NCBI GenBank assembly: GCA_029865675.1
Contig: JARXAU010000201.1
Location: forward strand, 1 to 18,030
DNA length: 18,030 bases
DNA from: Rhodoferax sp.
GTDB taxonomy: Bacteria; Pseudomonadota; Gammaproteobacteria; Burkholderiales; Burkholderiaceae_C
Reading direction: 5' to 3'
Shown: one piece after another, positions 13,786 through 18,030 of the stretch
Layout: every line of letters starts with the position of its first letter
Position numbering within the stretch: position 1 is the first letter of the stretch
Notes under the pieces: generated by a model
The model's database searches: none
What the model saw: only the letters and a program-made list of their open reading frames with translations
What the model was told of the DNA's origin: nothing
Position numbers and translations under genes: made by a program

Positions 13786-14556
13786 ATGCAAACCGTCGGC
13801 TACATCACGTCCTACATCGACCTGGCCCAGATCTTGTTGTACGTTTTTTGGATATTTTTTGCCGGTCTGATCTACTACATCGTTCTGGAAAATCACCGTG
13901 AGGGCTACCCCATGGAGTCCGTCAGCAGCGGGCGCGCGGTAGTCAAGGGGTGGCCCATTCCAGAACCCAAGACCTTTAAGCTGGCAGACGGGAGATCCGT
14001 CACAGTGCCCGACCTTGCACGCAAAGAGCCGCCGCTGCATGGCGTGTCTGCAGGGTTCGGCATGGGCTCGCCCATCGAGCCTACCGGCGACCCCATGACT
14101 GCAGCCATTGGACCTGGTGCCTACACGATGCGCGAAGACGTGCCTGAGATGACCAACCACGGCACTCCTGTGCTCCAGCCCTTGCGCCTGGCGTCCGACT
14201 ACACCGTGGCACACCAGGACGTGGATCCACGCGGTCTGCCGGTCATGGGTGGCGACGGAAAACCGGGCGGCACAGTGAAAGACATCTGGATTGATTCCTC
14301 CGAGATGATGTTCCGCTACCTTGAAGTAGAAACACTTACGAACACGGGGCCCCGCCGCGTGCTGTTGCCGATTCCATTTACATTGATTCGCCGCAACCAA
14401 GTCGAGGTCAACGCCATTTACGGGCGCCACTTTGCTGATGTGCCGCAGCTGCGCAATCCAGACCAAGTCACCAAGCTGGAAGAAGAAAAGATCTCCGCCT
14501 ATTACGGCGGGGGCACCTTGTACGCCGACCCCAAGCGTAACCAGCCCTTAATCTGA
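13786..14556 (+). CDS. puhA: Photosynthetic reaction centre H subunit
   Basis: A 256-residue H subunit of normal length. It caps the L/M core on the cytoplasmic side and shapes proton transfer to QB. A single N-terminal membrane helix (about residues 10-31: LAQILLYVFWIFFAGLIYYIVL) is followed by a soluble PRC-barrel domain with GPGAYTMREDVPEMTNHG, LASDYTVAHQDVDPRGLPVMGGDG and KDIWIDSSEMMFRYLEVE. A good AGGAG Shine-Dalgarno lies about eight bases before the ATG at 13786. It heads the puhA-puhB-puhC group and is probably read through from bchF; no terminator or separate promoter is visible before it. Confidence 0.96.
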   Translation: MQTVGYITSYIDLAQILLYVFWIFFAGLIYYIVLENHREGYPMESVSSGRAVVKGWPIPEPKTFKLADGRSVTVPDLARKEPPLHGVSAGFGMGSPIEPTGDPMTAAIGPGAYTMREDVPEMTNHGTPVLQPLRLASDYTVAHQDVDPRGLPVMGGDGKPGGTVKDIWIDSSEMMFRYLEVETLTNTGPRRVLLPIPFTLIRRNQVEVNAIYGRHFADVPQLRNPDQVTKLEEEKISAYYGGGTLYADPKRNQPLI

Positions 14557-14593
14557 TTCCCGTTCCCTTCGCGCCCACCCCGAGAGACCCAAA

Positions 14594-15268
14594 ATGAGCA
14601 TCGACAACCACGGCCACGAATACGAGTTTGAGCCCCAGTTCGGATTGCCAGAACGCCTGCCTCGCGATGAGCACATTCTTTGGCAGGGCTCGCCCGACGT
14701 AGCAACATTGGCCAAAAGTGCGTTTCACCTGCGCAAGCTGGTGGCGTACTTCTGCATTCTTGTGGTGGTGGGTGCCTATTCAGCGGTGGCGGCGGGCGCG
14801 GGTGCGCTGGAGACACTCCTGGCGCTGAAATGGCTTGCGCCACTGGCCGTCACTGGACTGCTCACCGTTTGGTTTCTCGCCTGGCTGACCGCAAGCACCA
14901 CCGTCTACACCCTGACGAATCAGCGGATCGTGATGCGCTTGGGCGTTGTGCTTACGGTGACGTTTAACCTGCCTTTGTCCAAAATCGCGTCAGCCGACCT
15001 GCGCCATCTGTCTGGTGGCCATGGAGACATCACTCTGGCCCTCAAAGGTGAGGACCGCATCGCTTGGATTCATTTGTGGCCCAGCGTGCGGCCCTGGCGG
15101 ATTACCAAACCAGAGCCGACTTTGCGCGCCGTCGCGGACGCCCGCAACCTGGCACGCGAACTCAGCGCTGCTTGGACGGCGGTGAACGGCCCGTCTGCCG
15201 CCGTCGCGGACAGTGCCCCCAGCCGCACCCTGAGCCCCGCTGGCCGTCTGCAAGCGAGTGCCACATGA
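14594..15268 (+). CDS. puhB: PuhB, reaction-centre assembly membrane protein
   Basis: A 224-residue protein with two or three membrane segments (about 49-70 and 80-102) followed by a bacterial PH-like domain: VYTLTNQRIVMRLGVVLTVTFNLPLSKIASADLRHLSGGHGDITLALKG. In Rhodobacter, PuhB dimers assist reaction-centre assembly. The N-terminal HEYEFEPQFGLPERLPRDEHILWQGSP matches the family. The C-terminal 35 residues are Ala/Ser/Pro-rich and probably disordered. The ATG at 14594 lies 37 bp after puhA with a modest GAGAGAC upstream. The stop overlaps the puhC start as ATGA (15265-15268). Confidence 0.93.
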   Translation: MSIDNHGHEYEFEPQFGLPERLPRDEHILWQGSPDVATLAKSAFHLRKLVAYFCILVVVGAYSAVAAGAGALETLLALKWLAPLAVTGLLTVWFLAWLTASTTVYTLTNQRIVMRLGVVLTVTFNLPLSKIASADLRHLSGGHGDITLALKGEDRIAWIHLWPSVRPWRITKPEPTLRAVADARNLARELSAAWTAVNGPSAAVADSAPSRTLSPAGRLQASAT

Positions 15269-15735
15269 ACGCCGCCACCATCACAGCGCCCCACGCGCCT
15301 CGCACCACCGACACCTTCCCGAAATGGGTGTTGTACTGCGCAGGCGGCATCATCGCGTTTGCATTGATTTCGGTGGGCCTGGTCCGCATCACTGGGAACG
15401 GCCCGGATCAGCGGGCTGCCGCCGCAACGGTGGAGCGCTCCTTGCGGTTTGAGGACCAGCCCGACCGCGGCGTATTGGTGTCGGACGGTGCCACCGCCGA
15501 AAAGCTCACAGTGCTCTACGGCGAGCAAGGTTTTGTACGCGGCGTACTGCGTGCGCTGAGCCGCGAGCGGCATTCGCGTGGCATCGGTTCTGAGCCTCCG
15601 TTCAAGCTGGTGGCCCACGTGGACGGTCGCGTGACCCTGATGGACCCTGCAACCGGCGAACGTATTGACCTAGGGTCATTTGGCCCCACCAACATCGCAG
15701 AATTTGCGCGCTTCTTGGCCATGCAGCCTGAGTAG
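15265..15735 (+). CDS. puhC: PuhC, photosynthetic complex assembly protein
   Basis: A 156-residue protein with one N-terminal membrane anchor (about residues 20-42: WVLYCAGGIIAFALISVGLV) and a soluble, probably periplasmic domain. PuhC is needed for normal LH1-RC levels in Rhodobacter. The domain contains RSLRFEDQPDRGVLV, GEQGFVRGVLRALSRERH and a VDGRVTLMDPATGERIDLGSFGPTN stretch, which the family conserves. The ATG at 15265 overlaps the puhB stop; earlier in-frame starts lie wholly inside puhB and are rejected. A 79-bp gap separates it from acsF; the small orf often found here in other clusters is absent. Confidence 0.9.
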   Translation: MNAATITAPHAPRTTDTFPKWVLYCAGGIIAFALISVGLVRITGNGPDQRAAAATVERSLRFEDQPDRGVLVSDGATAEKLTVLYGEQGFVRGVLRALSRERHSRGIGSEPPFKLVAHVDGRVTLMDPATGERIDLGSFGPTNIAEFARFLAMQPE

Positions 15736-15814
15736 AAGGAACGACATCTCAAGACGACATCACTGCCACAAGAGCAGCCCTTCAAAACAACACTAAAAAC
15801 CCTGGAGACACACC

Positions 15815-16891
15815 ATGCAAGCACAAACCACCATCGACTCCTCTGACAAAGCATCGCAAAAAGCCGTAGAGACGACGATGCTCAGCCCTCGCTTTTACAC
15901 CACGGACTTTGATGCGATGGACCGCTTAGACATGTCCCCCTTGCGCAAAGAGTGGGACGCGATGTTGGCCGAGTACGAGGGCGATAACAACCATGACCAT
16001 TTCCAACGCACGCCCGAGTTCGCGCAAGAAGTGGCTGAGCGCTTTTCGCAGGTCAGCCCGGCCATGCGCCAAGAGTTTCTGGAGTTTTTGATCTCCTCAC
16101 TGACGTCCGAGTTTTCGGGTTGCATTCTCTACAACGAGATTTTCAAGAACGTCGAAAACCCCGACATCAAGCAACTGATGCGCTACATGGCGCGCGACGA
16201 ATCGCGCCACGCCAGCTTTATCAACCAGTCGCTCAAAGACTTTGGCCTGGGGATTGACCTGGGCGACTTAAAGCGCACCAAGGCCTACACCTACTTCAAG
16301 CCCAAGTACATTTTTTACGCCACCTACCTGTCGGAAAAAATTGGCTATGCGCGCTACATCACCATCCACCGCCAGTTAGAGAAGAACCCAGACAAGCGCT
16401 TTCACCCCATCTTCAAGTGGTTTGAGCGCTGGTGCAATGACGAGTTCCGCCACGGCGAGTCATTCGCGCTCATCATGCGCGCCAATCCGCACCTGCTGCG
16501 CGGCGGCAACGTCTACTGGATCCGCTTCTTTTTGCTAGCCGTCTACGCCACCATGTACGTGCGCGACCACACCCGGCCCATGCTGCACCACGAAATGGGG
16601 CTGGAATCCACCAGCTACGACTTTGCGGTGTTTCGCATTACCAACGAGATCACCAAGCAAGTATTTCCCGTCAGCTTGGACCTGGACAACCCGGCCTTTC
16701 GCGAGGGCCTCGCCCGCTTGTTCCATATTCAAACCCAAATGGACGCGGCCAAGGCCCAGGGCGGCGTGCTCGGCACGCTGCGCCGTGCAGGGTGGGCGGT
16801 CGCGGGTCTGAGTACCTTTGTCCGCTTGTACTTCTTGCCCGTTCAGCGGCACGAGCTACCCGCGCAGATACGCATGGCACCCGCCTGGTAA
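15815..16891 (+). CDS. acsF: Aerobic Mg-protoporphyrin IX monomethyl ester cyclase
   Basis: A 358-residue diiron oxidase that forms the isocyclic E ring of protochlorophyllide using O2. The ferritin-like diiron ligands are visible as E99 (SLTSEFSG), E129/H132 (RDESRH) and E210/H213 (NDEFRH), with further candidates E174 and H185 between. The length matches the family. The ATG at 15815 has a CTGGAGA Shine-Dalgarno about seven bases upstream. No bchE, the oxygen-independent cyclase, is seen here. AcsF makes this branch strictly oxygen-dependent unless bchE lies elsewhere, in keeping with an aerobic phototroph. It lies between puhC and puhE, a common position in proteobacterial clusters. Confidence 0.96.
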   Translation: MQAQTTIDSSDKASQKAVETTMLSPRFYTTDFDAMDRLDMSPLRKEWDAMLAEYEGDNNHDHFQRTPEFAQEVAERFSQVSPAMRQEFLEFLISSLTSEFSGCILYNEIFKNVENPDIKQLMRYMARDESRHASFINQSLKDFGLGIDLGDLKRTKAYTYFKPKYIFYATYLSEKIGYARYITIHRQLEKNPDKRFHPIFKWFERWCNDEFRHGESFALIMRANPHLLRGGNVYWIRFFLLAVYATMYVRDHTRPMLHHEMGLESTSYDFAVFRITNEITKQVFPVSLDLDNPAFREGLARLFHIQTQMDAAKAQGGVLGTLRRAGWAVAGLSTFVRLYFLPVQRHELPAQIRMAPAW

Positions 16892-16924
16892 AAAAAGCAG
16901 ACTCACACCGACGGAAAGCCTGGG

Positions 16925-17764
16925 ATGAACGACGCCGCAATTGCCGTTGGTTTTGCCATTTTTATTTGGTGGTTTAGTACCGGCATCGTCATCCTGCTCA
17001 ACCGCATGTCGCGCAGCGCCATTGCGTTGAGCCTGGTGTTGTCATCGCTGCTGGGCGTTGCCTCCCTGGTTGGCTTGGCCCACACAGCGCAGCAAACCAG
17101 CCTGACCGGCGCGTACTGCGCCTTCACTTGCGCGCTGCTAGCCTGGGGCTGGAATGAACTGAGCTTTCTGACTGGATGGATCACCGGCCCGCGCACCAGC
17201 GCACTGCCTGCTGGCACCGTGGGTTGGCCCCGGTTTGTGGAGTCCTTTCGCGCGGTGGCGTGGCACGAGTTCGGCATTCTCGCCGTGGGCTTGACGATTG
17301 TCGGCATTACCTGGGACGCACCCAACCAGGTCGGCACCGGTACCTACCTGGTGCTATGGATCATGCGCACCAGCGCCAAGCTCAACCTTTTCTTTGGCGT
17401 ACGCAATCTTAGTGAAGAGTTCTTACCAGCGCATCTGGCTTATCTGGAAAGCTTCTTTCGCCGCCGCGCTGTCAATACCTTTTTCTTTTTTGCGGTTGCC
17501 GCCGCCAGTGCTTGCCTACTTTTGCTGGTGCTCGGCGCGAAAGACGCGCAGACCACTGCGTCACAAGCCGTAGGCTACGCGCTGGTGGGCACCATGCTGG
17601 CACTGGCGATCTTGGAGCACTTGCTCTTGGTACTGCCCTTGGACACCACCGCGTTGTGGCGCTGGGCGATTCGCAAGCGGCAAAACAGTGCCTACATACC
17701 GCCTATGGGCCAGAGCGCCACTATTTCCGGTCACACCGTGGTCAACCATTTGGAGAAAGCATGA
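16925..17764 (+). CDS. puhE: PuhE, photosynthetic complex assembly protein 2
   Basis: A 279-residue integral membrane protein with about seven hydrophobic segments, of the PuhE (DUF3623) family. In Rhodobacter, PuhE influences reaction-centre and bacteriochlorophyll levels; the mechanism is not known. Family segments are the N-terminal IFIWWFSTGIVILLNR, GWNELSFLTGWITGPR and LRTSAKLN-like LWIMRTSAKLNLFFGVRNLSEEFLP in the middle. The ATG at 16925 lies 33 bp after acsF, with GGAAAGCCTGGG just upstream. The stop overlaps the crtI start (ATGA, 17761-17764), so the transcript continues into carotenoid genes. Confidence 0.92.
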   Translation: MNDAAIAVGFAIFIWWFSTGIVILLNRMSRSAIALSLVLSSLLGVASLVGLAHTAQQTSLTGAYCAFTCALLAWGWNELSFLTGWITGPRTSALPAGTVGWPRFVESFRAVAWHEFGILAVGLTIVGITWDAPNQVGTGTYLVLWIMRTSAKLNLFFGVRNLSEEFLPAHLAYLESFFRRRAVNTFFFFAVAAASACLLLLVLGAKDAQTTASQAVGYALVGTMLALAILEHLLLVLPLDTTALWRWAIRKRQNSAYIPPMGQSATISGHTVVNHLEKA

Positions 17765-18030
17765 CCCATTACCTAAAGTCTTTCCATCCGCTAGGAGAAG
17801 GCGGAAGCGGCAACGGCGAATCAGCACAGGTCCAGCGCCTGCCGGGTGCTGACGCACCAAGCGCGGTGGTCATTGGCACCGGCTTTGGTGGATTGGCCGC
17901 CGCCATTCGCCTCAGCGTCAAGGGCTACCGAGTGCAAATGCTGGAAAAGCTCGACGCCCCCGGTGGCCGGGCCTATGTGCACAAGCAAGACGGTTTTACC
18001 TTTGATGCTGGCCCCACCATCATCACCCTG
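17761..18030 (+). CDS. crtI: Phytoene desaturase, N-terminal part (truncated by the window edge)
   Basis: The first 90 codons of a CrtI-type carotenoid desaturase, which converts phytoene to neurosporene or lycopene. After a variable 34-residue Gly/Ser-rich leader, the FAD-binding strand reads AVVIGTGFGGLAAAIRL, followed by VQMLEKLDAPGGRAYVHKQDGFTFDAGPTIITL, a signature of CrtI. The leader is longer than in many CrtI proteins, which start a few residues before the dinucleotide fold. The ATG at 17761 overlaps the puhE stop. A related desaturase (CrtD) is possible from the N-terminus alone, but FDAGPTIIT favours CrtI. Confidence 0.85.
   Translation, partial: MTHYLKSFHPLGEGGSGNGESAQVQRLPGADAPSAVVIGTGFGGLAAAIRLSVKGYRVQMLEKLDAPGGRAYVHKQDGFTFDAGPTIITL

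Noticed and set aside
15064..15264. Longer N-terminus for puhC beginning inside puhB
   Set aside because: The extra residues are the shifted reading of puhB; the ATG at 15265 gives the normal PuhC length.
1..18030. CRISPR arrays, tRNA or rRNA genes, insertion sequences
   Set aside because: I saw no regularly spaced repeats, no tRNA-like cloverleaf or rRNA sequence, and no transposase-like protein; the window is almost fully occupied by PGC genes.

Overview
The window is part of a photosynthesis gene cluster (PGC) from a purple bacterium that makes bacteriochlorophyll a in the presence of oxygen. The likely host is a betaproteobacterium of the Burkholderiales/Comamonadaceae type (Rhodoferax- or Limnohabitans-like). 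That placement rests on gene order, on a CbbR of the Cupriavidus kind and on GC-rich coding sequence; it was not confirmed by any search.

Layout. The left edge (1-1583) is a non-PGC border: the start of a serine-glyoxylate aminotransferase gene on the minus strand, divergent from a CbbR-family LysR regulator. Next comes a minus-strand block read leftwards: aerR/ppaA, ppsR, bchG, bchP and a small membrane protein of unknown role. A 276-bp control region (6577-6852) separates it from a plus-strand superoperon running to the right edge: bchF, a scar, bchH, a second scar, bchM, lhaA, puhA, puhB, puhC, acsF, puhE and the start of crtI. Many junctions are 4-bp ATGA or TTGA overlaps.

How the genes work together. 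BchH (Mg insertion), BchM (methylation), AcsF (O2-dependent ring closure), BchF (3-vinyl hydration), BchG (esterification) and BchP (geranylgeranyl reduction) are pigment-pathway steps. PuhA is the reaction-centre H subunit; LhaA, PuhB, PuhC and PuhE assemble LH1-RC; CrtI starts carotenoid desaturation. PpsR and its B12-dependent partner AerR control the set. PpsR-type TGT-N12-ACA motifs lie at the bchG promoter and, in degenerate palindromic form, between aerR and bchF.

Main discovery. In the usual bchF-N-B-H-L-M order, the three genes of dark-operative protochlorophyllide reductase (bchN, bchB, bchL) should be interleaved here. All three are missing, but the junctions carry what look like relics. 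The gap before bchH contains, in another frame, a peptide resembling the BchB C-terminus, and it supplies the bchH ribosome-binding site. The gap before bchM encodes PLFDLLGF, resembling the BchL C-terminus. This argues for secondary deletion of DPOR from an ancestral operon. Together with acsF it predicts chlorophyll synthesis that needs oxygen and, unless DPOR genes lie elsewhere, light through an LPOR enzyme.
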